DNA from: Polytrichum commune
Lineage: Eukaryota > Streptophyta > Polytrichopsida > Polytrichales > Polytrichaceae
Assembly (NCBI GenBank): GCA_950295325.1
Contig: OX485804.1
Span: 64,882,533 to 64,946,532, forward strand
Direction: 5' to 3'
DNA length: 64,000 nucleotides
The notes below the pieces were generated by a model. That model did not search any database. It saw only the letters and a list, made by a program, of their open reading frames with translations, and was not told the origin of the DNA. The translations under genes were made by a program, and so were the position numbers. Of this stretch, positions 1-11,621 are shown in pieces (the stretch's first letter is position 1; each line of letters begins with the position of its first letter).

Positions 1-537
1 AAATCCAATGAAGATTGACACCTTGTAACCACTGGTCGAACGCACCCATATTCTCCAAATAAAATTGAACAAGGCTTTAAAAGAGGAAGCTAGAAAAGCA
101 ATGTGAGACCAAAAGCGGAACGCCTTGCCCCATGTGTAACGTGTATTTACTTATTTATTTACTATTTACTATTTACAACCTCCAGTTCAACTAAACTCCT
201 TTGCTAGAAGACTTGGTGCTCTAGGAGTTCTACAAGGTGAAGGAAGTTACTACTAGTTGAGACTATGGTGTTACGTTAGGTTATCACCTCGTAAGTAACG
301 ACCATGAGTTAACTATTCTTAGAGTTATCCTAGAGGCATGGAGGGAGAGCTAGTGGTATATCTTGCACTATTAGTTGAAGGGAGCCTCAACTCATAGTAG
401 TAGCAAGTATATAAGCTCTAAGGTTGGGTGGAACATGCCTCTTGAATATCATTATTTCTGAGATACGTTACACCATGTGGGCTATAGGAGGAAAGGGCTT
501 CGACGTGATACGCTGTGAGGGTTAGAATTATAGGGGC

Positions 538-755
538 ATACCCTTCTCGGACTTTTGGCTAAGACCAAGTGTAGTATCCGTTCTTATCACACGAGGCTCA
601 TCAAGCCTCATGATATTAATCTATTTTTTCTTGTGCTCATGATATTGATCTTTTTTTTTTCTTGTATGTGAATCTATTCAGTAGTTTGCTGCCATGACTC
701 ACAAGTGTCGCCTTGGTATTCTACTACCTCCTTGGCAAGCGCAGTCCTACCCTCC
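538..755 (+). pseudogene. U2 snRNA pseudogene, copy 1
   Basis: This copy begins with ATA followed by a diverged CCCTTCTCGGACTTTTGGCT and keeps the branch-site recognition block GTAGTAT near 580. It has lost about 15 nt of the GTTTAATATCTGAT region (stem-loop IIa), and a segment of about 32 nt around the Sm-site region is tandemly duplicated (about 597-655). The upstream region aligns with the promoter at 27,809-27,879, but its TATA-like element has decayed (GATACGCTG instead of GATACATAAA). The damage to a conserved functional stem makes it very likely a dead copy. Confidence 0.85.
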
Positions 756-1181
756 AAGGATTCAAACAATCACAAAACCGCAATGAGCTTTCTGCTAGCA
801 GAAACTCTGGTTTGAGAATCTTGAACACATGCTTCTGAAGTTTCTGAACAGGATCGTCATCATAGACAGAGGATATATTGATACTCGAAGTTGATTTTAT
901 GGTTTAGGGTTTAACGCTTCCCTGCTCTCCAGTACCCTTTGAAGTAGTCACTCTTTGAAGTAAACCCAGAGCAGAGGCAGAATCATGAGCCCTTCAAATA
1001 TCAATACTTCTGCAATTGCAAAAAGGCATCATATCATAAACAGTGCAAACACTCTAACTCTGGCTTGTGCTATAATCTGTGGTCGTGTCCCATCATCCTA
1101 TGGATAAATTGTCTGAAATGTTGGTTAAAAATCTGCCTGCTCTGGTGGTAGTGACCAGGTGCTAGGGCATTGCTGGGATTG

Positions 1182-1406
1182 CTACACTAAATATGATACT
1201 TAGTGTCACTTAATATTTAGAGTTACACAGTGCTATATCTTTTTTACAATGTATGTACCTTTTTTACCGAGTAAAGTTGTTAACGTTGTATAATGTCCAA
1301 ACAATCAATTAGACATTTGTTGGTAAAACAAGAAATATACAATAAATAGATATAGCATTGCGTAATTCCAAATAGTACGCGACACTAAATACATTGTTTA
1401 GTGTAG
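1182..1406. mobile_element. MITE with palindromic ends (CTACACTAAAT family)
   Basis: This 225-bp element starts CTACACTAAATATGATACTT and ends in ...GTTTAGTGTAG, so its termini are inverted repeats, and each terminus is itself nearly palindromic (ACACTAAAT...ATTTAGTGT). It has no coding capacity and no clear target duplication. An equal-length copy occupies the mirror position in the right arm (61,869-62,093), so it predates the inverted duplication. Confidence 0.75.
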
Positions 1407-1484
1407 AAACATGGAGTATTCAATCCATGAAAAGGTGAACACACCATGTAACCACATTTGGAAGACCACTGGATTCCTCAGATT

Positions 1485-1706
1485 TCATGTTTCATGTAAG
1501 TTGCAAGCATTTGACATGTAGGAAGCACTTTCGTAGGGTTTCCAACAATTCCTACCAAACAACCCCTTGTACAAGCAACAACAACAACAACTTGTTGCAC
1601 GTTCCAATTGACTATACATATCATAGGATGATTCCTGCCTAGTTGTGTTTATGTCTGCAGAAATTTTTATAGGCTTGTAGATAAGAAGAGACACTAATAA
1701 GGACAT
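1485..1706 (-). CDS. Small hypothetical ORF, left-arm copy
   Basis: A 73-codon ORF from the first ATG. The N-terminus is hydrophobic (MSLLVSLLIY) and is followed by a run of five cysteines and further scattered Cys. The right arm carries the same ORF at 61,572-61,877, where it is longer. It stays open in both copies despite several differences, but it is short, has no recognised domain and sits in repeat DNA. It may be chance. Confidence 0.2.
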   Translation of the reverse strand: MSLLVSLLIYKPIKISADINTTRQESSYDMYSQLERATSCCCCCLYKGLFGRNCWKPYESASYMSNACNLHET

Positions 1707-2225
1707 GAGTTTCAATTAGATTGGACTATGTGCCTGAAATATAGACACCATTCTTGGGTCAAGTGTTAACACAATTGGTAAAGCTTTTTGTGATCATTTG
1801 AAGAGCACGAGAATCTTTACTTTAGGGCCGGTTTACACTACGGTGGAGAAGGCCTCCGGTCATGAAAAAAAGGGCGTTTCTCAATTGTGATTGGTCGAAA
1901 ATGCAACTCTTGACCAGTGGGTGTTTGCACTAGGTGAAGAAAGCAATGGTGGAGAACTTCTCTCATGGATGATAAAATGACATGGCCGCCTACATGGTGG
2001 CACTTTTTGGAGTTGGGCTTCTCCGGAGGAGGAGTTTTTTGTCCGGCCTCAAAAGGCCGGAGAAGCCCAACTCAATAAAAAATGATTTTTCAAAAACAGA
2101 TCTGGACCGTTGATTTCAGATCTGGTTTTTTTCAAAACTTAAGGTGTTGGCAAGCTTCTCTCTCTCTCTCTCTCTTTGCTGTAGTAGCTCCTTAGCGATT
2201 TTTTTTTGTGCAATTTTTTTTCACA

Positions 2226-3555
2226 ATGGCTGGTTACTCACAATTTCAGTTTGGTAGTAGCCAAGATGAGGATGACCTCATTGGTAGTGAGAATTATTTT
2301 GAGCCCTCAAGGCAATTTCCAGGAAGTGCTTTTAGGGCTTATGTTCAACACCCTTCTCCCCTTGCAAGGAATTTGAGGGAAGAGTTTGAAGGAGGAAGAG
2401 AGATAGAGGAAGAGAATGATGTAGAAATTGTGGAACGGCCGATTGAGACCACAAGGAAGAAGAGAGGTCCAATAGCAAAGAAGAAAGCTCCGGCCAAGAG
2501 GAGAGCCACCAAGGTGAAGGTAGAAGGTGAAGAAGGTGAAGAAGAAGATGAAGGAGAAGGAGAGAAGAAGAAAAATTGGTTGGATAGCGAAGTTGAGCAA
2601 TTGATTTCTATGCATGGGGAGATGCATACAGAATTTGAGAAGAATGCTAAAAAACAAAGTACGTTGCTTAATTTTTTTTGTAAGAAGTTATGGATTTCAA
2701 CAAAAGGCTAATGCCTTTGCCTTCGCTCGTAGTCGAGTAAAGGCCACAGTATTGGCCCCCCCCTTTCCCCCCCCATTGAGGTTCGAAATTGGCCTTGGAG
2801 GTGTTTTGGCAAAATACCTCCAACAAGGATCGACCCGGGGACCTCATGCCAACCCTTAATACAAGCCACTTGGGCTAGCCATTCATCCCCACCTTCTCCT
2901 TGTGTCCCAATTCTCTTAGAATTGTATTTATACACTTCTCACTCTAGCTCCACATGCTGAAGTAATTTTTTCAAAGCCATTTTGAAGGCTTAGAGCTTAT
3001 TTTTTGGGCATTTTATCATGTTTTCGTGCACATGAGCATGTAAGGTACTAATGGCATTGTTGATATTGATTAGGTGTTGATACATGGATTCAACTTCAAG
3101 CACGGATGATAGTGGCAATTCCAAGATTTTCACGCACGGCCGAGGCATGTCGAAAGAAATTCGAGATGGTTTTCAAGCAATATAAGGAGGACAAACTTGC
3201 TAACTCGATTTCAGGGAATGACCGGCATGAGTGTAAGTTTTATGATTCAATTGATCATTGGTGGCATCAGGCTAGTTCCATTATGAAACACGTTAGTGCT
3301 ACTATAATGGACAGCACTAGTGTAGGAGGACAAGAAAATTCAGCAAATGCTAATGACGATGTTTTACAACCGGTTAGTACCCATCAATCCGAACCATCAT
3401 CTGCCTCAAAGAAGAACAAGTTTCAGGACCAAACTTTGCATTACTTTGGTAAAATGGTAGATAACTGTGTAGCAATGTTAGATCACTTTGCTAGAACTAA
3501 TGAATTGCTTCAAAAGGTGGATCAACAAATGAATCGCCTTATTGAGAAGCTCTAG
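2226..3555 (+). CDS. Harbinger ORF1, Myb/trihelix-like DNA-binding protein
   Basis: Predicted two-exon gene. Exon 1 is 2226-2658 (donor GTACGT) and exon 2 is 3074-3555 (acceptor TTAG); the join is in frame and gives 304 residues. ORF1 proteins of this superfamily bind the transposon ends and help the transposase enter the nucleus. The protein has an acidic N-terminus, a basic Lys/Arg-rich stretch that could be a nuclear localisation signal, then a tryptophan-spaced Myb/SANT-trihelix-like domain split by the intron (NWLDSEVEQLI, then VDTWIQLQ, then a basic helix RTAEACRKKFE). A leucine-rich helix ends the protein. The start is the ATG after the TC tract. The intron holds a SINE-like insert, so splicing efficiency is uncertain. 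Confidence 0.75.
2703..2935 (-). mobile_element. tRNA-derived SINE-like insert in ORF1 intron
   Basis: On the minus strand this segment contains an A-box-like TAGCCCAAGTGG followed about 35 nt later by a B-box-like GGGTCGATCC, the internal RNA polymerase III promoter arrangement of tRNA-derived SINEs. It also contains C/G homopolymer tracts (about 2757-2775). The boundaries are approximate and no target duplication was confirmed. Confidence 0.45.
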
Positions 3556-3866
3556 ATATCATCATTTTTCATGCTAACATCTTCTGGAAATACTACCTTA
3601 GATTTTCTTTTCAACTGCTTTTTGTAATAGATTTTTGCTAGCATCAAATAAAATTCAGTTGTTTCTTTCAACATAATTTTTGTCCTCTCATCTCTATCTC
3701 ATCTTATTTCAGCAACATTTTCTTCAAGCTCAAAAGCCATGTCCATCTCACTTGTGTCAATGTCATTGAATTCTATTTGTACTACTTCTTTTTGTATGTT
3801 CCTCATCTCACTAATGCCGGATTCTAACACATAGAACAAATCCACATCTCTAAAATCACCAAAGAT

Positions 3867-4979
3867 TTATAAAGATGTTTTCTTCAACTCTTCTTCAGCA
3901 TTTTTTGCCCAATTCATGTCAAACTCATCAGCATAAATTAGGCATAAATTGTGAAGGCAAAGACAAACAGTTACCATACCCGGAATGCTACGTAGTGGCA
4001 TGTCAATCTTCTTAAGTAGAATCCTCCACCTCCCCTTTAACATTCCAAATGCACGCTCCACCGCCATTCTTGTGCTTGATTGAATGAAATTCCAATGTTG
4101 TTTCTCCCTTGAAAGACCGGTCTTCTCTCCTTTGAATGGTGTATAGAACCATAGACGCATAGGATATGCAGCATCTCCAATAAGCTTATATGGTAAAAAT
4201 GTTCTACTCATTGTTTTCTTTCCGATTTCTGATTTTTGAAATAAGACCCAATCATGTATACTACCGGCCCACCCAAAATCATAATCCCAAAATTTGCATT
4301 GAGAATCCACTACACCTTGAAGTAAAACTAAATAAAATCCTATTTTACAATAATATGAAGCATGATCTATACTAGGAGCTATGATTGGAATGTGACTCCC
4401 ATCTATTGCCCCTAAAATGTATGGAATTCCATGCAAACTCTCAAAGTCTAAAGCTATTTGCTTCATTCTTGACAATGTTGGTTTAGGAAAAACCAAAGGC
4501 CTCAAAACATTTTTAATACCCTCACATACTTCTCTCACTTTGATTGAAGCACTTGACTTTGAAATACCATACAAATCGGCAAGTGTATGGAAAGTATCAC
4601 CGGTTGCCAATCGATGCAATGTCAAAGAAATTCTACACTCTATTGGAATACAAAGTCTTAATTTTGTATCTTTCTTGTTCAATATGGGTCCAAGCAAATG
4701 ACATAAATAAAAAAAAGTAGGCTTACTTACCCGTACACGATCTTTGAACATTTTTGCATTATATGATCCAAGAAGAAATTGTGACACATATCCACTTGGC
4801 CGGTCAAATTTCCACACCACCCTCTCCTTACTCCCAAACAAAAAATATGCCATCATGATAATTGAAGCATTATGATGATACATGATGGTTTTTTGTATTG
4901 CCATAGTTGAAACGATAAAATACTTCAAAACCATAAAGATCATAAGAGAGCACAAAATCTCTCTTCTTCGATTATCCAT
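3867..4979 (-). CDS. PIF/Harbinger DDE transposase
   Basis: An intact 370-residue reading frame that catalyses cut-and-paste transposition of this element and potentially of related MITEs. It fits the DDE_Tnp_4 (HARBI1-like) family. A helix-turn-helix-like segment lies around residues 118-150 (LADLYGISKSSAS). The catalytic triad is visible as D193 (GAIDGSH), D269 (IGDAAYP) and E308 (AVERAFG). The family core LKGRWRIL follows, and the C-terminal helix carries CLCLHNLC. Length is close to the usual 380-420 residues. It is transcribed toward ORF1, the common convergent layout. I see no stop or frameshift. Confidence 0.93.
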   Translation of the reverse strand: MDNRRREILCSLMIFMVLKYFIVSTMAIQKTIMYHHNASIIMMAYFLFGSKERVVWKFDRPSGYVSQFLLGSYNAKMFKDRVRVSKPTFFYLCHLLGPILNKKDTKLRLCIPIECRISLTLHRLATGDTFHTLADLYGISKSSASIKVREVCEGIKNVLRPLVFPKPTLSRMKQIALDFESLHGIPYILGAIDGSHIPIIAPSIDHASYYCKIGFYLVLLQGVVDSQCKFWDYDFGWAGSIHDWVLFQKSEIGKKTMSRTFLPYKLIGDAAYPMRLWFYTPFKGEKTGLSREKQHWNFIQSSTRMAVERAFGMLKGRWRILLKKIDMPLRSIPGMVTVCLCLHNLCLIYADEFDMNWAKNAEEELKKTSL

Positions 4980-7366
4980 GATTGAAGATCAAAGATAAGA
5001 AGAGAGAAATTGATGAGGATGATTAAGAGGAGAGCATGTCTTAAATAATACCAAAGAGTAGTGTTTTGTCCAATGTGTATGGGTTTTCCCCTCTTCATTC
5101 TTCAACACCCAAGGAGACATTTATTTCCTACATGGGCCAAACTTGACAATTGGTAATTTTCATTATCTTTTGAATAAAATTAAACATTATATTACACAAT
5201 TCTTATGAACACAATTCTTGTTGAAATCTTTTGATACAATGTGAATGTAGAGAATTATGGTTTTTTATCACAAAAAATCTTCACCATTAGGTGAACTTCT
5301 CTTCACCGGTGGACTTCTCCGGTGGACTTCTCCGCTAAACTTCTCCTCTAGGTGTTTAGACTTCAACCGGTCAAGATTCCTTAAGATATATTTTATTGCC
5401 TTTAATTCTTCTCCGGCACATCCACCACTTGCCTCATATAACCATGTCTTGGCCAAGCATTCTTGACCGACCGGAGGCCTTCTCCACCGTAGTGTAAACC
5501 GGCCCTTAGAGTCTACTCTTTACCTTGTACATTTCAACTATGATTCTAACAGTCAAAATTGAAATCTTTCTTCTTCTCAAACCCTAACATTCCCATTCCC
5601 ATGCAACAACCAAAGTGTCTCTGTAGTTGGAAGTGAGAACATGGATATTGTTGTTGTTTGAAGGTGGTGAAGAAAGTAAGAAAGGAACAACTTTCCTTCC
5701 CGACTTCATTAATAATCCTTGTACAATGCACTCCAATGTTGATTTAATGTTAGGCTAATATTTTTTACATTGTCCACTCTGAATATGCTTTATATGGTGT
5801 GTAGATGTAAAGAAAGAAAAGAAAAAGGAACATCAATGTAATTCATTGACATACAATGTTTGTTCACCACCTTCTACCTGAATACGTAAAAAGATTATTG
5901 ACGATGAATTAATTCCTCTTGAGAAGTGAATAGGATGTGGCACTGCATACATCTCCCCAATAGGACCGACTTGTAAACAATACACAATATCAAACGGAAA
6001 TAATGATCCACCTAAGGACCACTTTACAATGAAATAAAATAAAAATAACATTAGTACATTTTATTTGCACCGACGTGAATGAAAGCCCGTTCTTCTTTAC
6101 CCTAATCCTCCTTACCAAGGGACATGGTAGGCGTACTTCCATCCTTCCAAGAGGTAGGCTCCTTAAAATAGTAGTTTCAAGGGGGTGTGGTTTATGAGTT
6201 TTTGGTGAATTAGGTGTGGGTGTTTTGGTTCATGGGGGCAAGGCAACTGAGGTTTGGTTGATGTCAAGCTTTCCTTTGTATAGGACAAGGTATGTGAGGT
6301 ATTTTATGGCTACTTGATGTATGTGTTTCATAAAAAATTGGATTTTTCAAGGAGTATTTTGAGTTTTTCTAGAGCTTCGAGTGATTGTTTGTATATGGCT
6401 CCTCGTACCCTTGTTGTGATGGTAATATTCCCATCCCACAATTTTTAACACATGGATGAGGGGGTCACATTTGTTTTTGTTTTGTTTTGTTTTGTTTTTT
6501 TCTTGTCTTATGGCAGTATTTGGGAATCTATCATGTCAATATGTGAATTCTATGAACTGTATGGTGTTTTATGGGTTTGGGGGGGATGGGGGGGATGGGT
6601 GTATGATTATCTATGAGGCCCCTAGTAGACATAATATGTCAGGTCTTAGTTGGGCTAGGCATGTGCATGTGTTGGGGAGGAATGTGCGTTGTATTAACCA
6701 TTTTGGGGTTGTGATGTCTTCAACCAATTGTGTTGGTTGTCGGCATTTAGTAGGGTTGTGTTTCTTGACACACTAAATTTTAAGGTTGCACTCTACTTGC
6801 ATTCTCCGTTACAATATTGTTGGTGTAATTAATTTCTATTGTGTTTTCTTCTTGTCATACCACAACAATGCAAGCCAGTTGTTAAAATGCCAATTCACAA
6901 TGCACCCCCTCACTCTCGGGCTAAAAATTAAAGGCTATCAAAATTTTGTAAGACAAATGGGTATTTAATATTGAATGCATTCTAGAGTTCTAATTATCAA
7001 TAGGGTATTGGAATTTTAAGCTCAACATAAATTTTTTTTCTACTTTAAGAACTCCTACTATTCTAATTCCCAAAGATAATACCCCCCTTGAAAATAAGTG
7101 GTTATCGCATGTGTCTCCAAAACTTTACTATGAGTGCCCCCACCCCCACCCCACCCCGCATTGGCCTACCCATTTGGTGGTGATTGGGATTGTATTACAT
7201 TGGAATAGGTAGGATTTCTTGATGGCTTCAACTCCCCATTTATCTCTACAGGAGGTGGTTTTTGTGCAGGCGATGAGATATATTTGTTTTCCGATGTATT
7301 GATTGTCATTATTGGTGTTTAGAGCATGCATTGGTTCTTGTGGTGGGGGTGTGGCTATTGGTTGTA

Positions 7367-7618
7367 TGTAACAAAACTCTAGTTCTCTATTGGATATTAC
7401 TTTGGCATGAACCACCCAACCACGAGATAACATAAAGGACCCTTACCCTCATGCAAGTACCCTTTATATACCTCCCTGCCATGCCCGGTTGTCTTAAGTT
7501 CAATCAAAGTAAAAAGCAAGTTCAACTATAATGAACTCTACGCTTTTACCTTAAACTCATTCTAGACTATTGTTATCTTAGTTCTAGTCAACATGTACCA
7601 ATAGTGGCCCATGTTACA
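7367..7618 (-). repeat. 3' LTR of gypsy element
   Basis: 252 bp, TG...CA type, adjoining a purine-rich tract on the minus strand (AAATGGGGAGGAG) that would serve as polypurine tract. It differs from the 5' LTR by many substitutions and small indels. Confidence 0.9.
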
Positions 7619-7818
7619 CTCCTCCCCATTTAACTTTGAGGATTTTTGCTCAAATGGTACACTATCTTAAACTCCCAAGCCATCAACTTGCTTTCATTTA
7701 TGATTACTTCTTCTATTGATCTTATTGGACACACTAACACTCTCAACACCCTTATTTTGTGTTAGCCGTTCTTGTGAATGTGCCACGGTGTCCCAATATT
7801 CTTTGAGCACTTCTGAAC

Positions 7819-9173
7819 TCAAATTCTTTCTGGCTCCCAATAATTATGTTCAAGTCCATATCCAAGCCACTTAATGAGGTTAAATTTCTGAGGCCATGTA
7901 TGACTATCTCTTACCTCATGTGTAAGAACGTGTTCAACATCGAACGACAATTCATCATCTTCTAGGATTGGTGGTGGTGGAGGTTGTACTTTGCCAAAAG
8001 TCTTATATGACTTTAGAAGTGAGATATGAAATACATCATGTATTTTCAATGTCTATGGCAATTCTAATATGTAAGCCACTTTGCCCACCCTTTTTAATAC
8101 CTTAAAAGGACCAATCCATCTAGGTAGTAACTTCCTTGCTCCTGGCATCTTTAACTTAATGCTAGATGTACTCAACAACACTTGAGTTCCAACATCAAAA
8201 GAGATTTCACATCTCTTTGATGCATAGGACTTCTGTCTATTCTGTGCTGCTAGCAAATGCTTCTTAGCCTCTTGCATAATACTAGACATTGATCGCACTA
8301 AGTCCTTTGCAGCAGGGACATGGCACCTGCAGATTCCAATATTCAAAGGTGTCAAGGGACTTGACCATGATTCAACATAAAAGAAGTGGTTTGAATTGAT
8401 TCTTGCCAAGCATTATTGCATGCAAACTCAACCAAGGAAAAATAAATATCCCAGTCATCTTGAGTTGGACTAACATAATGCCTTAGCATATCTTCTAGAA
8501 TCGTATTAACTTTCTCCCTCTGTCCATCTATTTGAGGATGAAAAGCTATAGACATAGCGTGTTTTGTGCCCAAAACATTACATAGTGCAACCCCAAACCG
8601 ACTAGTAAATTGAGTATCTCGATCACTAACTAGCTTTCTAGGAAAACCATGTGCTTTTACACAAAAATCTATGAATAATCTTGATGTTTCTTCTGTAGTA
8701 ATTGTGGACACTCTGGCTATAAAATGAGCCATCTTGCTCAATTTATCCACACACACCAATATTGCATCATGCCCTTGTTTTGTAGAAGTCAGTCCAGTGA
8801 TAAAATCAAGGCTAACACATTCTCATTTCCTTTCAGGAATTTTTGAGGGTTGCAATAATCTTGCCATCCTTGTAGTAAAGGTTTTACTACGTTGACATAC
8901 ATCACATGTATTCATATAAGGCTTGACATCATCTCTCAATTTTGGCCACCAAAAATTGGTCTTAATTTGTTTCAAGATCTTTGTAATATCCATATGTCTA
9001 CTATAAACAACACTATGACATTCAAAGAGTATATCTTTACGAAGGGAACCCACATTGAATACTACAATTGCATTTTGGCACCACCAAACGGCATCTTTGA
9101 TCACCAAATATGCTAAATTAACTGGGTTCTTAAACCACGGGTCTAAAGCATACCCTGCAATGATCTTATTCAA
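7819..9173 (-). pseudogene. Gypsy integrase and chromodomain, broken
   Basis: In minus-strand order: an H2C2 zinc-binding region (8823-9173, ending CDVCQRSKT); the integrase core (8352-8759) with the usual D residues in VCVDKLSK and VSDRDTQF and E in DGQREKVN; the GPY-like region (8053-8409, WIGPFKVLKRVGKVAYIL); and a C-terminal chromodomain (7819-8049, IKWLGYGLEHNYWEPE). These lie in different frames separated by stops. The chromodomain in this family targets integration to modified chromatin. Non-functional as it stands. Confidence 0.9.
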
Positions 9174-9369
9174 GAATTCATTGTCGAACTCAAAGGGATT
9201 TTTCTACATGTTGGTCATCTCCATGGGAGCATTCCTCGCAGTGTCGGCCGCCACTGGTTGGAAGCTACGACTTGAAGTGCTTCTTGTCAGTAAGACTAAC
9301 CTGACCCGCTTTACATCTAATGGTATCATGCTTAATGGATTGGCAACATTGTTTCTCCCGTGATAATAC

Positions 9370-10715
9370 TCTCATTGATAATGAAAAGTTTACTCTAAAT
9401 ATTCTAACCACCGAGCTTGACGCCTCGACAAATTTTGTTGTGATTTTAGATAGGTTAATGGATTATGATCTATAATCACTACACATTTTGAACCTTCTAA
9501 ATAACAACGTCATGTTCGTAAGGCATGCGCAACGATTGTTAATTTTTGTTCACCTGTGGTATGATATCTTTCGGCAGGTATAAGCTTGTAGCTTTCAAAC
9601 GCAATTGGCCTACCTTTTGGTAAAAAATTGCCCTATATCCAACAAAGAAGCATCATATATGACTTCAAATCTTCCACCAAATATTGGTGAACTCAAAACA
9701 TGCGCGTGAGTTAACGCATATTCAATCCCTGCAAAAGTCTCTCAACATTGATCAGTCCAAATGTACTTCACATCTTTTCTTGTCAAATGAGTCAAAGGAG
9801 CGATTAAGGTTGAATAACCTTGAATAAACCGACGGAAATAAATACTAGGATCCATGAATGAATGCAATTGACTTACATCGTTGGGCATTGGCCATCTAGT
9901 CACCATATCAATCTTTCGAGGGTCGACCTTAATTCCATCCATACCCACCATATGGCCAAGGTATTCTAACTCACTCTTTGCAAAGCGACACTTAGTCAAC
10001 TTAGCATATAATTTGTTCTCACATAGTATATCAAATACTTTGCGTAAATGTTCAATGTATTTTTCTTGTGTCTTTGAAAACACCAAAATATCATCAAGAT
10101 ATAACGAAACAAACTTTCCCAAGTGTTGTTGAAAGATTATACTCATCACTCCATAGAAAATTGCAGGTGAATTAGTCAATCCAAAACTAAAAACTTTGTA
10201 TTGATAATGGTCAAAAGGTACTCTAAAACAATCTTAGGTACATCTTCTTCTAAAATTCGAATTTGATGATAACCTTGAGCCAAATCTAATGAACTAAACA
10301 CACGAGATCCGGCCAATTGATGAAATAGATCATCAATTCTTGGCAATGGATATCGATTCTTTATGGTTAGATTATTCAAAGCTCTATAATCTATCACCAT
10401 TCCTAATCCACCATCTTTCTTGTTAACAAATATGATTGGTGATGCATAAGGTGAAGAGTTTGGTTCCATCCACCCTTTGTGGATGTATTCTGTAATTTTC
10501 TTTTTGGCTTCTTCAATCTCCAAAGGACTGAGTCTATAAATAGGTCTAAAAGGTGGTTTATGACCTTCTTCTAATGATATAGTATGGGCCCCATCTCTCT
10601 CTGGTAGAAGCCCTGCAGATATGGGTTGAAATATATCTTCGTATTCCTTCACCAAAGACCCTACAAGGTTATTTTCCAACCTTGAAGATGGTTCTTTATT
10701 ATGTACATTTTTCAA
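9370..10715 (-). pseudogene. Gypsy reverse transcriptase / RNase H, broken
   Basis: The first part (10,176-10,715) holds the RT fingers/palm, with VNKKDGG, DYRALNN and [12 protein letters not shown]. The second part (9742-10,179), in another frame, holds the catalytic YLDDILVFS box and YLGH. RNase H similarity continues more weakly to about 9370. A frameshift near 10,178 separates the two halves, so no full polymerase can be made. Confidence 0.9.
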
Positions 10716-10724
10716 ATGAATGAC

Positions 10725-11600
10725 TTAAGGTGTACAACCTTTCTTTACTGCTCTCTTGAATTGCAAAGCTGATAATATGTTGTCTTGAGGCATGGACTTC
10801 TTATTGCTTGTTATCACACTTTGAATACTAATTTTCTTATTGCCCTTATGCAATATACAAGCTTTAGAATCATAATCAATATGGGGTCTATGCTTAATCA
10901 ACCAATTATCTCCCAAAATCAAGTCAAAGCCATCACTTAATTTGATAACCAAACAAGAGATTTGAGATTAATATTGTTGAATTTTCACATTCACATTGAC
11001 AGTCCCCTCCATTTCAACTTACAATCCATTTCCCAATACCACTTTACCATTATTTTCTTTCACATGCAAACCAATACGTTGGACATATGATGAACTCAAA
11101 TAACAATGACTAGCAGCAGTATCTACTAAAATATGCCCATCTATTCCAGAAACTTTCCCTAAAAATTACATAGTTAGACCATTAGTCGAAATAAAATTCA
11201 AGGGTCTAGGTTGAGGTGGATCATAATACACTTGCAACATGATTCTCTTTGTCTATCCAAAAGCATCCACATAAGTGTGTTTACACTCATGTAATAATAA
11301 AAATCTTGATAATAATCTATTGTGGCCTTGACCCTTCTTCAATTCCACTAAAATGCAAGCACTAGTCTCAAACGGATTCTTTTTCTTTTTCTTTTAACTT
11401 TTACTTGGTTAGGTTTTCGGAATATGTATCAATAAGTTAAAAATGACCAAAAACCTTGGAATCTTCACTAAAAAGTGTATCTAGTGAACTTCGGAAATTA
11501 GAAAATTGGTTAACTTTTAAAGTTTAAAGAATCAAGTACAAAATCAAATGACTTGCCTATCTTAGCCTCTAAAATTTGAACAAGATAATCTAAAAATTAT
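10725..11600 (-). pseudogene. Gypsy protease region, decayed
   Basis: A minus-strand fragment at 10,725-10,952 shows the ILGDNWLIKHRPHIDY segment typical of the retropepsin-to-RT linker of chromoviruses. The upstream aspartic-protease region (about 10,950-11,300) is recognisable only as interrupted pieces, for example a short stretch with the sense of LVDTAASHC. It ends at an inserted MITE. Confidence 0.65.
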
Positions 11601-11621
11601 AATCTTAATCTTCTTTCTATC

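Larger units (their letters stand above)
1825..5505. mobile_element. PIF/Harbinger DNA transposon, apparently complete
   Basis: A 3,681-bp element with perfect terminal inverted repeats of about 37 bp starting GGGCCGGTTTACACTACGG. It is flanked by TTA target duplications (1822-1824 and 5506-5508), the hallmark of PIF/Harbinger. The right arm preserves the unoccupied site at about 61,454-61,456. The element encodes two convergent genes as in autonomous family members: a Myb/trihelix-like ORF1 (+) and a DDE transposase (-). A (TC)n tract at about 2157-2175 lies just upstream of ORF1. A SINE-like insert sits in the ORF1 intron. Perfect TIRs and an unbroken transposase suggest it is recent and possibly competent. 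Confidence 0.93.
1..6055. repeat. Left arm of large inverted duplication
   Basis: Bases 1-1820 and 5510-6055 read as the reverse complement of 60,895-63,243, with scattered substitutions and small indels. The arm holds a U2-like sequence, a MITE and a small ORF in mirror order to the right arm. The Harbinger element at 1825-5505 is absent from the right arm, so it inserted after the duplication or was lost there. Bases 1-115 also match 19,795-19,910 in direct orientation, so the arm end belongs to a wider repeat family. Confidence 0.85.

Noticed and set aside
2307-2657. 116-codon minus-strand ORF
   Set aside because: It is antisense to Harbinger ORF1 and arises from its purine-rich coding strand.
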